A stretch of 64,000 bases of DNA from Phascolarctobacterium faecium DSM 14760 (GCF_003269275.1 NZ_QLTS01000001.1:62001-126000), one strand, 5' to 3'. Shown: positions 17,550-27,783, counted from the stretch's first letter. The notes: generated by a model not told the origin, from the sequence alone. Translations and numbers: made by a program.

Positions 17550-19406
17550 ATGAAAGAATTTTTGCCGATTTCCCAGGAAGATATCAATGCTCGTGGTTGG
17601 GAACAAATAGATTTTTTGTTTATCAGCGGCGATGCCTATGTTGATCATCCTTCTTTTGGACCGGCTGTTATTTGTCGTGTATTAGAAGCGCAGGGTTATA
17701 AAGTCGCACTGTTGTGTCAGCCAGATTGGCGCAAGCTGAAAAATTTTGAGGTGCTGGGCAAGCCTCGTCTGGCAGTGCTTATTTCAGGTGGAAATCTTGA
17801 TTCGATGCTTTGCCACTATACTGCGGCTAAAAAACCAAGAAAAAAAGATGCATATACACCTGGTGGCGAGATGGGGAAGCGCCCTGATCATGCTACTGTA
17901 GTTTACGCGCAGCAAATAAAACGCTTATGGCCGGAAATGCCGGTTATTATCGGAGGCATTGAAGCCAGTTTGCGCAGATTTGCGCATTTTGATTATTGGG
18001 AAAATAAAATTTTGCCTTCCATCTTAGTCGAAAGCAATGCCGACCTTTTGATATATGGTATGGGTGAAAAGCAGATCGTTGAAATTGCTGACTATTTAGC
18101 TGGCGGAGCTATTATCGAAGATATCCATTATGTGCGGGGTACAGCTTATTTAGCAGATGATTTGCAAGCGTTAGATGAATTTATTGAATTACCTTCATTA
18201 GAAGATATATTAAAAGATAGGGAAGCGTTTGCTAAAGCTTATAACCTACAAAGTAAAGAACTTGATCCATTTTCCGGGAAGATTGTTGTCCAAAAGAACG
18301 GCAAAAAATTCGTTGTTCAAAATCAAGTGCCATTTCCTTTGTCACAGGAAGAAATGGATGCTATTTATGATTTGGATTATGTGCGTACTTATCATCCGTC
18401 TTACGAAAAATACGGAGGAGTGCCTGCAATAGAAGAGGTACAGTTTAGTGTGATCAGTTGCCGTGGCTGTTTTGGCAGTTGTTCTTTCTGTGCTATTCAT
18501 TCTCATCAGGGAAGAATAATCCAGACACGCAGTCATGAATCTATCATTCGTGAAGCAAAAAAAATCACTGAATTGCCAAATTTTAAGGGGTATATACATG
18601 ATGTTGGCGGTCCGACTGCCAATTTCAGACATCCTTCCTGTGCCAAGCAATTAAAAGTAGGAGTTTGTCGCGACAGGCAGTGTCTATTTCCAAAACCATG
18701 TCCTAATCTTGATACTGACCACAGCGATTATATAGCACTGCTTCAAAAAGTTCGTGCGCTTTCTGGAATAAAGAAAGTATTCGTTCGTTCCGGTATCCGT
18801 TACGATTATTTGCTGGCAGACAAAAATGATCGTTTCTTAGATGAATTATGTCGTTACCATGTCAGCGGGCAATTAAAAGTTGCTCCAGAGCATGTAGCAG
18901 AACATGCCTTAGCTAATATGGGCAAGCCTGGTAAATCTGTTTATCTAAAATTTATGCGTGCTTTTAATAAGAAAAATCAAGAAATAGGCCTCAAACAGTT
19001 TTTAGTACCTTACTTTATCTCCAGTCATCCCGGCTGTACTCTGCGTGATGCAGTTGAGTTAAGTGAATTTTTGAGGGATATCGGACATCAGCCTGAACAG
19101 GTGCAGGATTTTATTCCAACTCCAGGAAGCGCATCGACAGCAATGTATTATTCCGGTATCAATCCTGAAACTGGCAAAAAGGTTTTTGTTGCCCGTAATC
19201 CTCATGATAAAGCGATGCAGCGTGCTCTGATGCAATATAAAAATCCTAAAAACCGTCAGTTGGTTAAAGAAGCTTTACAGCAGACTAATCGTGGTGACCT
19301 TATTGGTGATGATGCGAAATGTTTACTGAAAATATCTTCTTCCCATAATCCAAAAGCACGACACAGCAAAATTGCATTTAACCCTAAAATTAACAAACGG
19401 CGGTAA
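17550..19406 (+). CDS. YgiQ-family radical SAM protein
   Basis: 618 residues with the N-terminal block starting FLPIS and containing FISGDAYVDHPSFG, typical of YgiQ. The radical SAM cluster motif is CRGCFGSCSFC, binding a [4Fe-4S] centre and SAM. A Cys-rich block (CRDRQCLFPKPCPN) may hold another cluster. The family is widely conserved but its reaction is not firmly known. Start supported by CGGAGG upstream. Its stop is 15 bases before the next gene, within the long rnj-to-ynbB run. Confidence 0.9.
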   Translation: MKEFLPISQEDINARGWEQIDFLFISGDAYVDHPSFGPAVICRVLEAQGYKVALLCQPDWRKLKNFEVLGKPRLAVLISGGNLDSMLCHYTAAKKPRKKDAYTPGGEMGKRPDHATVVYAQQIKRLWPEMPVIIGGIEASLRRFAHFDYWENKILPSILVESNADLLIYGMGEKQIVEIADYLAGGAIIEDIHYVRGTAYLADDLQALDEFIELPSLEDILKDREAFAKAYNLQSKELDPFSGKIVVQKNGKKFVVQNQVPFPLSQEEMDAIYDLDYVRTYHPSYEKYGGVPAIEEVQFSVISCRGCFGSCSFCAIHSHQGRIIQTRSHESIIREAKKITELPNFKGYIHDVGGPTANFRHPSCAKQLKVGVCRDRQCLFPKPCPNLDTDHSDYIALLQKVRALSGIKKVFVRSGIRYDYLLADKNDRFLDELCRYHVSGQLKVAPEHVAEHALANMGKPGKSVYLKFMRAFNKKNQEIGLKQFLVPYFISSHPGCTLRDAVELSEFLRDIGHQPEQVQDFIPTPGSASTAMYYSGINPETGKKVFVARNPHDKAMQRALMQYKNPKNRQLVKEALQQTNRGDLIGDDAKCLLKISSSHNPKARHSKIAFNPKINKRR

Positions 19407-19421
19407 AACAGGAGGTTAAAG

Positions 19422-20435
19422 ATGCCTCAAAAAAAAATACTGTTAATCATTGCTCTGATGTTTGCATGTATAGCCTGGTTTATTTTTGATTCTGACAAAA
19501 ATGAAACAAGTATAGCGGTGCATGGAAAAACTGAATTATTATTATATTCTAATTTAGATAACAGTTTTCTACAGGCTTTAATCAGCGAGTATAATAATGA
19601 CTCTGATCGGAATGCTGTGATAAAACTATTACTGCCGGAAGAAAGAGAACAGGGAAAATTACCTGATTTGTATCTATTAGAGCATAATGAGCTGCAGCTT
19701 TTAAGTAAACAGCAGCGTTTATATGCCATTTTAAGTGAGGCTGGAGATTTATTACCGTCTGTTTTTAAAGATGAACAAAGTCAATGGTTCGGTGTCTTTT
19801 ATGACCCTGTAGTTTTTTTGGTTAATCAAAGTTATGCCAGAAAATACGGTCAGGAAAATATTTTGAGTTGGCAGGATATCATTAAGCTTCAAAATGTGCG
19901 TGTGGCTATGGAAAATCTTTCCGATTCGGCAAATACGCGTAACTTTTTAGCTGCTTTTGCAAGTGTTCGAGGCGAGGAAAAAAGCCTGGCATATTTCAGA
20001 GGTCTTAACAGACAAATTCCTCAATATTCCCGCTTTCCTTTCACACCAATTCGCCTGACCACTGTTGGTGATGCAGACTTGGCTATTACTCGGCGCAGCT
20101 ACGTATTCAAATATTTGGAAAATGATTTTCCTGCATATATCGTCTTTCCCAGTGAAGGGACTCCTGTAAGCTTATATGGGGTAGCCGTTGATGCTGCTTC
20201 TAAAAAATATGAGGATGCACAAATGTTCAGAGACTGGCTTTTAATGTCATCGGCACCGCAGAAAGTTGCGTTGGAGCAAAATACAGGTTATATGTTTTTA
20301 CTATCCAATGGTTTAAATGGCAATCATATTGAGCAGCCTGAAAAATTATGGCTTAATACGGCTTATAATACTCTGGTACAACAGGAGATTTTAACAAATA
20401 AATGGCTGCAGTCGGCTAGATTTGCAGTAAAATAG
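19422..20435 (+). CDS. Extracellular solute-binding protein-like, orphan
   Basis: A 337-residue protein with an N-terminal hydrophobic helix (about residues 5-22) and no lipobox Cys in the normal place, so it is probably membrane-anchored or secreted. The rest resembles family-1 periplasmic binding proteins (ELLLYSNLDNSFLQALISEY, FGVFYDPVVFLVNQSYA, FLAAFAS). No ABC permease or ATPase gene accompanies it; instead it lies between ygiQ and rimO. A sensory or lipid-linked role rather than transport is possible. AGGAGG precedes the ATG. Confidence 0.7.
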   Translation: MPQKKILLIIALMFACIAWFIFDSDKNETSIAVHGKTELLLYSNLDNSFLQALISEYNNDSDRNAVIKLLLPEEREQGKLPDLYLLEHNELQLLSKQQRLYAILSEAGDLLPSVFKDEQSQWFGVFYDPVVFLVNQSYARKYGQENILSWQDIIKLQNVRVAMENLSDSANTRNFLAAFASVRGEEKSLAYFRGLNRQIPQYSRFPFTPIRLTTVGDADLAITRRSYVFKYLENDFPAYIVFPSEGTPVSLYGVAVDAASKKYEDAQMFRDWLLMSSAPQKVALEQNTGYMFLLSNGLNGNHIEQPEKLWLNTAYNTLVQQEILTNKWLQSARFAVK

Positions 20436-20449
20436 ATGGAGGAACAAAC

Positions 20450-21784
20450 GTGAAAATAGGCTTAGTAAGTCTCGGCTGTCCTAAGAATCTCGTTGATTCT
20501 GAAACAATGTTGGGATTGATTCATGAACAGCAGATAACAATTACTAACGATCCTGCAGAAGCAGATTTGATTATTATAAATACCTGTGGTTTTATAGAAT
20601 CTGCCAAAGAAGAATCTATTAATACTATTTTACAAATGGGGGAGTATAAAACAACAGGGACCTGTAAATATTTGATTATTACCGGCTGCTTAGGGCAGCG
20701 TTATGCAGAAGAACTTTTAGAAAATATTCCTGAAGCAGATGCCGTTATAGGTACTGAATGCTATGAAGATATTGCTTATGTTATCCAAAGGGTCACTCAG
20801 GGAGAGCGGTTCATTATGCTGGAGTCTCTGAAAAAAGCAGAACTGGCGCCGCCAATCCCGGCACCGCGTATTTTAACAACTCCTGATTATATGGCATATT
20901 TAAAAATTGCCGAAGGCTGTGATAATTGCTGCTCTTACTGTATCATCCCCAAATTACGTGGACCTTATGTCAGCAAACCGTTTGAACAAGTGCTTGGCGA
21001 AGCCAAAGCATTAGTTGATAAGGGTGTTAAAGAGCTGATAGTTGTTGCACAGGATACCACCAGATACGGTGAAGATCTTTACGGTAAACTGCGCCTGCCG
21101 GAGCTCTTGTCTGAACTTAATAAACTGGAAGGCCTTAAATGGATCCGGGTCATGTATTGTTATCCAAATAATTTTACTGACGATTTGATTGAAGCTTTTG
21201 CCAGCTTGGATAAGGTTTGCAAATATGTGGATCTTCCGCTTCAGCATGCCAGCGATAGATTGCTAAGCAGCATGAATCGCTATGATACTAAATCAGAAGT
21301 TGAGGCATTGCTGAACAAATTACGGCAGCGTATACCAGGTATTACTATCAGAACTACGTTTATTGTCGGTTTTCCTGGAGAAACAGAAGCTGATTTCCAA
21401 GAATTAAAAGCTTTTGTTGAAGCACAGCGTTTCGACAATGCCGGTGTGTTCTCTTATTCCCAAGAAGAGGGAACTGTAGCAGCTGATTTGCCAGAACAGA
21501 TAGATACGCAAATCAAGGAAGAACGTTTTCATGAATTAATGTCTTTGCAGGCACAAATATCAGAAGATATGCATCATAATATGGAAGATATGATTTTAGA
21601 AGTACTTGTTGAAGGTTGCGATGAGGAAAACCCTGATCTTGTTTTTGGTCGTTCATATAAAGAAGCTCCTAATATTGATGGCAGTATTTTTGTCGAAAAC
21701 GCAGGAAGTGTTCAAGCAGGTGAGTTTATTAAAGTAAAAATTTTACAGGGTTTCACCTACGAAATGGTAGGAGAGAGAATTTAA
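20450..21784 (+). CDS. rimO: Ribosomal protein S12 (Asp) methylthiotransferase
   Basis: Adds a methylthio group to the conserved Asp of ribosomal protein S12 using radical SAM chemistry. The N-terminal UPF0004 domain starts GLVSLGCPKNLVDSE with conserved Cys; the radical SAM motif is CDNCCSYCIIP; a TRAM domain ends the protein (residues about 370-444). 444 residues is normal. Start is GTG with GGAGG eight bases upstream. It is co-directional with its neighbours. Confidence 0.95.
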   Translation: MKIGLVSLGCPKNLVDSETMLGLIHEQQITITNDPAEADLIIINTCGFIESAKEESINTILQMGEYKTTGTCKYLIITGCLGQRYAEELLENIPEADAVIGTECYEDIAYVIQRVTQGERFIMLESLKKAELAPPIPAPRILTTPDYMAYLKIAEGCDNCCSYCIIPKLRGPYVSKPFEQVLGEAKALVDKGVKELIVVAQDTTRYGEDLYGKLRLPELLSELNKLEGLKWIRVMYCYPNNFTDDLIEAFASLDKVCKYVDLPLQHASDRLLSSMNRYDTKSEVEALLNKLRQRIPGITIRTTFIVGFPGETEADFQELKAFVEAQRFDNAGVFSYSQEEGTVAADLPEQIDTQIKEERFHELMSLQAQISEDMHHNMEDMILEVLVEGCDEENPDLVFGRSYKEAPNIDGSIFVENAGSVQAGEFIKVKILQGFTYEMVGERI

Positions 21785-21808
21785 TTTGCCAGCAAGGGGG
21801 CAAAACAA

Positions 21809-23065
21809 ATGATCGTTGAAGTTGTAAATACAGGTACTGAGCTGCTGTTGGGAGAAATACTTAATACTAATTTTCAGTACTTATCACGACAATTAAATAA
21901 ACTAGGCTATGATGTGCTTTATCAGACGACTGTTGGCGATAATGAGACCAGGCTTAGAAGCGTTTTAGAAATTGCTTTAGAAAGAGCGGATATCGTTATT
22001 ACTACAGGTGGTCTTGGCCCTACAAGAGGCGATATCACTAAAGAAGTTATTGCTGATATGCTGGGACTGGAAATGTATCTGGATTTAGATACATGGGATA
22101 GGATTAATAGTTTTTTTGTTAAAAAAGGTCTTTGTATGTCATCTAATAATGATAAACAGGCAATGGTTCCTTTAGGTGCAGAAATTTTAATCAACGAAGT
22201 TGGAACTGCGCCGGGTTTGGTATTAGAACATAATGGCAAGCTAATTGTTTTGCTGCCTGGACCTCCGTCAGAATTAAATTACGTATGTGAACAGCGCTTT
22301 TTACCGTTACTTATGCAGCGTTATGCTCAACAAGGTATAATCTATTCGCGTATTTTAAAAATGCGTGGCATTGGAGAATCATCTGTTGCAGCGCAGCTTG
22401 ATGATATTATCACTTCACAAAGTAATCCTACCATTGCCATTTATGCTCGTCGCGGTGAAATTATTGTTCGTATTACAGCTAAAGCGTCCGATGTTGAAGA
22501 AGCCAAAGCCTTGATTTCCGGCACAGAAGCACAAATCTATGAACGGTTAAGTAAATTTATTTATGGCGTTGATGATGCTTCTTTAGCAGAATATCTTGGT
22601 CAGGAACTATTAAAAAGCGGTAGTACGATTGCCTTTGCGGAATCCTGCACAGGAGGTTTAGCCAGCAGCATGATCACTGATATTCCTGGCAGCAGTGAAT
22701 ATCTTTTGGGCAGTGTTGTGACTTACAGCAATATGGCCAAACAAAAACTGGTCAACGTATCTGCGGAAAATTTAGAAAAATACGGCGCTGTCAGCGAACA
22801 GGTTGCCTGTGAGATGGCGTCCGGAGTGAGAGATCTTTTTGGAACAACTTATGGTGTAGGTATCACTGGTATTGCAGGTCCTGGTGGTGCCACAGAAGAA
22901 AAACCTGTAGGCTTAGTTTATATGGCTGTAGCTGATGGCAATGACGTACATTGTGTGAAACATCTTTTCGGCGGAACCAGAACTGAAAATAAACTGCGTA
23001 GTGCGTTAACGGCTATTTCTATGGTGATAGATAAAATAAAAGCAAGAAGAAATGAGGAAATTTAA
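21809..23065 (+). CDS. cinA: CinA family nicotinamide-nucleotide amidohydrolase
   Basis: 418 residues: an N-terminal molybdopterin-binding-like (COG1058) domain with TGTELLLGEILNTN and TTGGLGPTRGD, and a C-terminal CinA domain (AESCTGGLASSMIT, GITGIAGPGGATEEKPVG) that deamidates NMN in characterised homologues. In many Firmicutes cinA is followed by recA and preceded by pgsA; here rimO precedes it and a DEAD-box helicase follows, with no recA in the window. AAGGGGG lies upstream of the ATG. Confidence 0.93.
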   Translation: MIVEVVNTGTELLLGEILNTNFQYLSRQLNKLGYDVLYQTTVGDNETRLRSVLEIALERADIVITTGGLGPTRGDITKEVIADMLGLEMYLDLDTWDRINSFFVKKGLCMSSNNDKQAMVPLGAEILINEVGTAPGLVLEHNGKLIVLLPGPPSELNYVCEQRFLPLLMQRYAQQGIIYSRILKMRGIGESSVAAQLDDIITSQSNPTIAIYARRGEIIVRITAKASDVEEAKALISGTEAQIYERLSKFIYGVDDASLAEYLGQELLKSGSTIAFAESCTGGLASSMITDIPGSSEYLLGSVVTYSNMAKQKLVNVSAENLEKYGAVSEQVACEMASGVRDLFGTTYGVGITGIAGPGGATEEKPVGLVYMAVADGNDVHCVKHLFGGTRTENKLRSALTAISMVIDKIKARRNEEI

Positions 23066-23068
23066 ACA

Positions 23069-24661
23069 ATGACAACTAATGTACAAGAAATGTTCGGCAG
23101 CTTACTGCTGGATAAAAAAATCGTAGCATCTTTAACAGCTATGGGTTTTGAAGAACCGTCTCCGATCCAGGAGCAAACTATTCCTTTAGTACTAGAGGGT
23201 AGCGATGTTATAGGTCAGGCACAAACTGGTACTGGTAAAACAGCCGCCTTTGGTATTCCGGTCGTACAAAGTATTACCGATCATCGCCATATTCAAGCTC
23301 TGATTATGACTCCAACCCGTGAACTGGCAATCCAGGTTGCAGAAGAGATTGGTAAAATTGGACGTACTTCTAAAATTAAAGCATTACCTGTTTATGGCGG
23401 ACAGCCTATCGACCGTCAGATCAGAGCTTTACGCAGCGGCGTGCAAATAGTTATTGGTACTCCAGGCCGTTTGATTGATCATATAAACCGTAAAACTATC
23501 AAACTTGATCATATTAAATTTTTAGTCCTGGATGAAGCTGATGAAATGTTGGATATGGGCTTTGTAGACGATATGGAAGAAATTATGAAAAATCTTCCTG
23601 CAGAACGTCAAACCTTGTTGTTTTCAGCAACTATGCCAAGACCGATCCTAAGCCTCACAAAAAAATATATGAAGGCTCCTAAAAATGTTACGATCAGCAA
23701 AGAGGAACTCACAGTTCCGCTTATCGATCAATATTATTTTGAAACTAAGGATAAGATCGAAGGTTTATGTCGTTTGCTTGATGCAGAAATAGATGGTAAG
23801 CTGATTATTTTCTGCCGCACTAAAAAAGGTGTTGATGATCTGGCTATTGCATTGGGAAGCCGCGGTTATATGGCTGAAGGTTTACATGGCGATTTAAGCC
23901 AAACTCAACGTGATCGTGTTATGAAGAAATTCCGTGACGGAACAGCTGATATTCTTATCGCTACGGACGTCGCTGCCCGCGGCATAGATATTGATAATAT
24001 TACTCATGTTATCAATTTTGATATTCCTCAGGATCCGGAAAGCTATGTTCATCGTATTGGACGTACCGGCCGTGCAGGTAATACTGGTGTTGCTATGACC
24101 TTTATTACGCCGCGTGAATTCCGTCAGTTGAAACTTATCGAACGCACTACTAAAACCAAAATAACACGTCGTCAATTACCGACTACAGCCAATGTTATTG
24201 AGCGTCAGCGTGAAATGATCGTTTCCAAAATGCAGAGTGTGCTGGATCAGTCTAACTATCATGATTATATGCCTATTGCAGCAAGCTTATTAAAAGAATA
24301 TGATGCTGAAGATGTGGTTGCTGCTGCGTTAAAACTGATGCAGGAAGGTAATAAAGCTTTAGAAGCTTCGCCTGAAGATATTCTGGCGAAAGATTTAAGT
24401 AATACTGGTGGTCGTCCTGGCATGGTTCGTCTTTTCATGAATATTGGACGCAGCCAAAAAGTTACTGTTCAGGATATAGTTCGAACTATTGCTATTGAAG
24501 CTGATATTCCTGCCAAAGAAGTAGGTTTGATCAATATTTATGACAAGTTTACCTTTGTAGAAGTCCCAGAAGATATGGCCGAAAAAGTTTTGGGTGTAAT
24601 GCACAAAAACACGATTAAAGGCTATAAAATAAATGTCGAGCCGGCACGCGTTCGTCAGTAA
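23069..24661 (+). CDS. DEAD-box ATP-dependent RNA helicase
   Basis: A 530-residue helicase with all core motifs: Q motif near GFEEPSPIQ, Walker A AQTGTGKT, PTRELA, DEAD box VLDEADEM, SAT, and HRIGRTGR. The C-terminal 80 residues (from GMVRLFMNIGR) form a DbpA-type RNA-binding domain, placing it in the CshA/DeaD/DbpA group that remodels rRNA or assists decay. Its gene begins three bases after cinA and ends before a hairpin. Cooperation with RNase J in RNA decay is plausible but inferred. Confidence 0.93.
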   Translation: MTTNVQEMFGSLLLDKKIVASLTAMGFEEPSPIQEQTIPLVLEGSDVIGQAQTGTGKTAAFGIPVVQSITDHRHIQALIMTPTRELAIQVAEEIGKIGRTSKIKALPVYGGQPIDRQIRALRSGVQIVIGTPGRLIDHINRKTIKLDHIKFLVLDEADEMLDMGFVDDMEEIMKNLPAERQTLLFSATMPRPILSLTKKYMKAPKNVTISKEELTVPLIDQYYFETKDKIEGLCRLLDAEIDGKLIIFCRTKKGVDDLAIALGSRGYMAEGLHGDLSQTQRDRVMKKFRDGTADILIATDVAARGIDIDNITHVINFDIPQDPESYVHRIGRTGRAGNTGVAMTFITPREFRQLKLIERTTKTKITRRQLPTTANVIERQREMIVSKMQSVLDQSNYHDYMPIAASLLKEYDAEDVVAAALKLMQEGNKALEASPEDILAKDLSNTGGRPGMVRLFMNIGRSQKVTVQDIVRTIAIEADIPAKEVGLINIYDKFTFVEVPEDMAEKVLGVMHKNTIKGYKINVEPARVRQ

Positions 24662-24675
24662 TTGTAAGAAAAGGA

Positions 24676-24708
24676 AGAGCAGATATGGTAAAATACCATG
24701 TCTGCTCT
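24676..24708 (+). terminator. Hairpin between the helicase and hflX
   Basis: A 15-bp stem with one T-G pair (24676-24690 with 24694-24708, loop AAA) is followed by only two T before AAGG. It may be a weak terminator or an mRNA-stabilising structure; the hflX start is 14 bases beyond. Confidence 0.55.
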
Positions 24709-24722
24709 TTAAGGTGTAAATC

Positions 24723-26534
24723 ATGCGTGAAATTTTAGGTAACAAAAAAGGAATACGGGATTCTGTTTTGAATGAATTAATTGCTTTGTACGATGTACAA
24801 GTGCCTTTAGGGCAGCTCATTTCTGCGGAATTAGCTTTAAAATTAGCTGATATTACAGAATTTATAAACAGAGAAATCTCTCTTTATATTTCTAGAAGCG
24901 GGCAAATAACTAATATTGTAATCGGTGGTAATGACAGTGTAGAACTGCCAGCAGTAGAAGGTCGCAGAGGTATTGGCAGATTAAGTGGAATCCGTTGTGT
25001 CCACACTCATCCAAATGGTAATCCAGTGTTGAGTGGAGTTGATTTTTCAGCGTTAAAAAATAATAAATTCGATGCCATGGTTACAATAGGTGTTACCGCA
25101 CCTGATTACACGCAGTCCATAATTTCTTTTGGCATGATAGTTGGGCTTGACAAAGAAGAACAGTTTATCTGCGATGAATATGGACCTTTTTCTCTGGAAG
25201 AAGCAGAAGCTATTAATTTTCTTAATGTAATCAATACAATAGAGCGGATTTTAGACAAGCAAACAAGTAGTTCCAGTTTAGCAGTAGCAGCAGAGAAAAC
25301 CATTTTAGTTGGTATGGACTGGGGACAGATAAAAGGCGGTTGGACTGCTGAAGATTCGCTTGAAGAGTTAAAGCAGCTTGCGGATACAGCAGGTGCTGTA
25401 GTAGTGAACCGTTTTATTCAACGTCGTGCTAAACCGGATCCGGCATTTTTTATAGGAAAAGGAAAAGTACAGGAGCTGGCCTTGCATGCACAACAGGAAA
25501 ATATTGATCTGTGCATTTTTGATGATGAACTGACACCGGCGCAGCAAAGAAATATAGAACAGGTAATGGGTGTTCGTATTCTTGATAGAACAGCTTTAAT
25601 TTTGGATATTTTTGCCCAGCGGGCTCGTACTAATGAAGGAAAATTACAAGTAGAATTAGCACAGCTGCAATATAATCTACCGCGAATTATGGGTAAAGGA
25701 CTTATTTTATCACGTTTAGGCGGCGGTATTGGTACCCGCGGTCCTGGCGAAACAAAATTAGAAGTTGATAGACGGCGTATTCGCGATCGTATAGCTTTTA
25801 TCAAAGACTCCATAGAAAAAGTTCGCGCTGTCCGGACTTTACATAGGATTAAGCGCGCCAAAAACCAAGTTCCTTCAATAAGTCTTGTTGGTTATACTAA
25901 TGCAGGTAAATCTACATTACTAAATTTATTAACACAGTCTGATATTTATGCGAAAGATCAATTGTTTGCAACTCTTGATCCTACTACACGTCAGTTAATA
26001 TTACCAGACAAGCACGAAGCAATACTTACTGATACTGTTGGTTTTATACAACGTTTGCCTCATCAATTAGTTGCAGCATTCAGATCTACTTTAGAAGAAG
26101 TTGCTGAGGCAGATTTATTGCTGCATGTCATTGACGTGAGCCATGAATTATATCAGGAACAAAGTGATGCTGTTTATAAGGTTTTAGAACAAATAGGTGC
26201 ACAAAATAAAACAATACTCACCGTTTACAATAAAATAGATAAACTTCCCTCTGAAAATGCTTTGGCACAGCGTTTAGCACAGCAAGAAAATAGTGTTTGT
26301 ATATCGGCTAAGAGTGGTATTGGTATCGAAGAACTCCTTGCTCTGATTTCAGAAAATCTGAAATTAAAATCTATAGAAGTCACTCTGCTTATTCCATATA
26401 CAGAATCTGAAAAAGCTGCTAAACTACATACTATAGGTACTGTTTTAGAACAAGAATATAAAGAAAACGGTACTTTTATGAAGGTACGTCTGGCATCAGA
26501 ACAGTTAGAGGATTTCGAAAAATTTATAATATGA
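24723..26534 (+). CDS. hflX: HflX GTPase with an N-terminal JAMM-like domain
   Basis: HflX is a ribosome-binding GTPase that splits stalled 70S ribosomes. The C-terminal 400 residues carry the HflX domain (RAKPDPAFFIGKGKVQEL, GGIGTRGPGETKLE) and the G domain with Walker A GYTNAGKS at 390-397 and DTVGFI. The protein is 603 residues, about 180 longer than short HflX forms. In the extension I see RadC-like JAMM residues: Glu51 in NRE, His94 and His96 in HTHP, Ser104 and Asp107, exactly fitting HxH-x7-SxxD. This suggests a metal-dependent hydrolase or its relic. The start is ATG at 24723 with AAGGTG upstream. ynbB follows 13 bases downstream. Confidence 0.93.
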   Translation: MREILGNKKGIRDSVLNELIALYDVQVPLGQLISAELALKLADITEFINREISLYISRSGQITNIVIGGNDSVELPAVEGRRGIGRLSGIRCVHTHPNGNPVLSGVDFSALKNNKFDAMVTIGVTAPDYTQSIISFGMIVGLDKEEQFICDEYGPFSLEEAEAINFLNVINTIERILDKQTSSSSLAVAAEKTILVGMDWGQIKGGWTAEDSLEELKQLADTAGAVVVNRFIQRRAKPDPAFFIGKGKVQELALHAQQENIDLCIFDDELTPAQQRNIEQVMGVRILDRTALILDIFAQRARTNEGKLQVELAQLQYNLPRIMGKGLILSRLGGGIGTRGPGETKLEVDRRRIRDRIAFIKDSIEKVRAVRTLHRIKRAKNQVPSISLVGYTNAGKSTLLNLLTQSDIYAKDQLFATLDPTTRQLILPDKHEAILTDTVGFIQRLPHQLVAAFRSTLEEVAEADLLLHVIDVSHELYQEQSDAVYKVLEQIGAQNKTILTVYNKIDKLPSENALAQRLAQQENSVCISAKSGIGIEELLALISENLKLKSIEVTLLIPYTESEKAAKLHTIGTVLEQEYKENGTFMKVRLASEQLEDFEKFII

Positions 26535-26547
26535 GGACTATACGTAA

Positions 26548-27783
26548 ATGACTGATTTTAAAAAAATAGAAGAGGAAGCATTATTAGAAGTATTACATGC
26601 TGCTGAAAGCTATGAAGAAGCAGCTTTGTATAATACAGAAAAGGTTATGCAAGCTTTTAGAAAGCATATGGTATCAGATTTTTATTTAAAACCAACTACT
26701 GGATATGCCTATTCCGATGTTGGCAGAGAAAAATTAGATGAAATATATGCTGATATTTTTAAAACGGAAGCGGCATTGGTACGATCTCAGTTTGTTTCAG
26801 GGACTCATGCATTAGCCGTTGCGTTACTCGGAGTTTTGAAAGCAGGCGATGAAGTAATCGCTGCTACAGGAGCTCCATATGACACAATGCAGACTATCAT
26901 AGGCGTACCTGTAAAAACCCCTGGCTCTCTTACTGACTTAGGCGTAGTCTATAAAGAAATTCCCATGATTGGTTCACAAATTGATCTTGAAAAAATCACA
27001 GCTGCAATTACGGATAAAACAAAAATGATACATATTCAACGTTCATGCGGTTACAGTAGTGTGCGTAAAACGTTAAGAATTGAAGAAATAGGAACGATCT
27101 GTAAAGCAGTAAAAGCAATAAAGCCTGATATTATTTGTTTTGTTGACAACTGTTATGGTGAATTTATTGAAAAACAAGAACCAACAGAAGTTGGAGCTGA
27201 TCTAATGGCCGGTTCTCTTATCAAAAACCTTGGAGGCGGTCTTGCACCTACTGGTGGTTATATTGTTGGCCGAAAGGATTTAGTAGAACTTGCGTCATAT
27301 AGATTAACCGCTCCAGGATTAGGCGGAGAAATGGGGGCTACACTTGGAGATACGGCCAGAGAATTATACCAGGGCTTATTCTTAGCTCCGCATATAGTTT
27401 TGCAAGCTGTTAAAACAGCAATTTTTGCTTCTGCAGTATTTTCACGCCTGGGTTATCAGGTTACTCCTTCTGCAAATGATAGACGCAGTGATATAATTCA
27501 GACTATTCGTTTGGAAACTAAAGAGCGTTTATGTAATTTTTGTATAGCCATACAAAAAAATTCACCAGTTGATGCACATGTTGTTCCAGTTCCTGCAATA
27601 ATTCCTGGCTATCAAGATGAAATAATTATGGCAGCGGGGACTTTTGTACAAGGCGCATCAATAGAATTAAGTGCTGATGGCCCTTGCCGTGAACCTTATA
27701 ATGTATATTTTCAAGGAGGACTTACTTTTGAGCACGGGCGTATTGCAATTATGTCAGCTGCAAAAATGGTAGGGGAGAAATAA
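26548..27783 (+). CDS. Methionine gamma-lyase family / YnbB-like PLP protein
   Basis: A 411-residue fold-type I PLP enzyme of the family often labelled aluminium-resistance protein (YnbB). Markers are VRSQFVSGTHALA, the CFVDNCYGEF segment that would contact PLP, and the presumptive PLP-binding Lys in AGSLIKNLGGG. The true reaction is unknown. In Bacillus the homologous gene also follows hflX (ynbA-ynbB), which supports the call. It is the last + strand host gene before the strand switch and ends at a strong terminator. Confidence 0.88.
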   Translation: MTDFKKIEEEALLEVLHAAESYEEAALYNTEKVMQAFRKHMVSDFYLKPTTGYAYSDVGREKLDEIYADIFKTEAALVRSQFVSGTHALAVALLGVLKAGDEVIAATGAPYDTMQTIIGVPVKTPGSLTDLGVVYKEIPMIGSQIDLEKITAAITDKTKMIHIQRSCGYSSVRKTLRIEEIGTICKAVKAIKPDIICFVDNCYGEFIEKQEPTEVGADLMAGSLIKNLGGGLAPTGGYIVGRKDLVELASYRLTAPGLGGEMGATLGDTARELYQGLFLAPHIVLQAVKTAIFASAVFSRLGYQVTPSANDRRSDIIQTIRLETKERLCNFCIAIQKNSPVDAHVVPVPAIIPGYQDEIIMAAGTFVQGASIELSADGPCREPYNVYFQGGLTFEHGRIAIMSAAKMVGEK

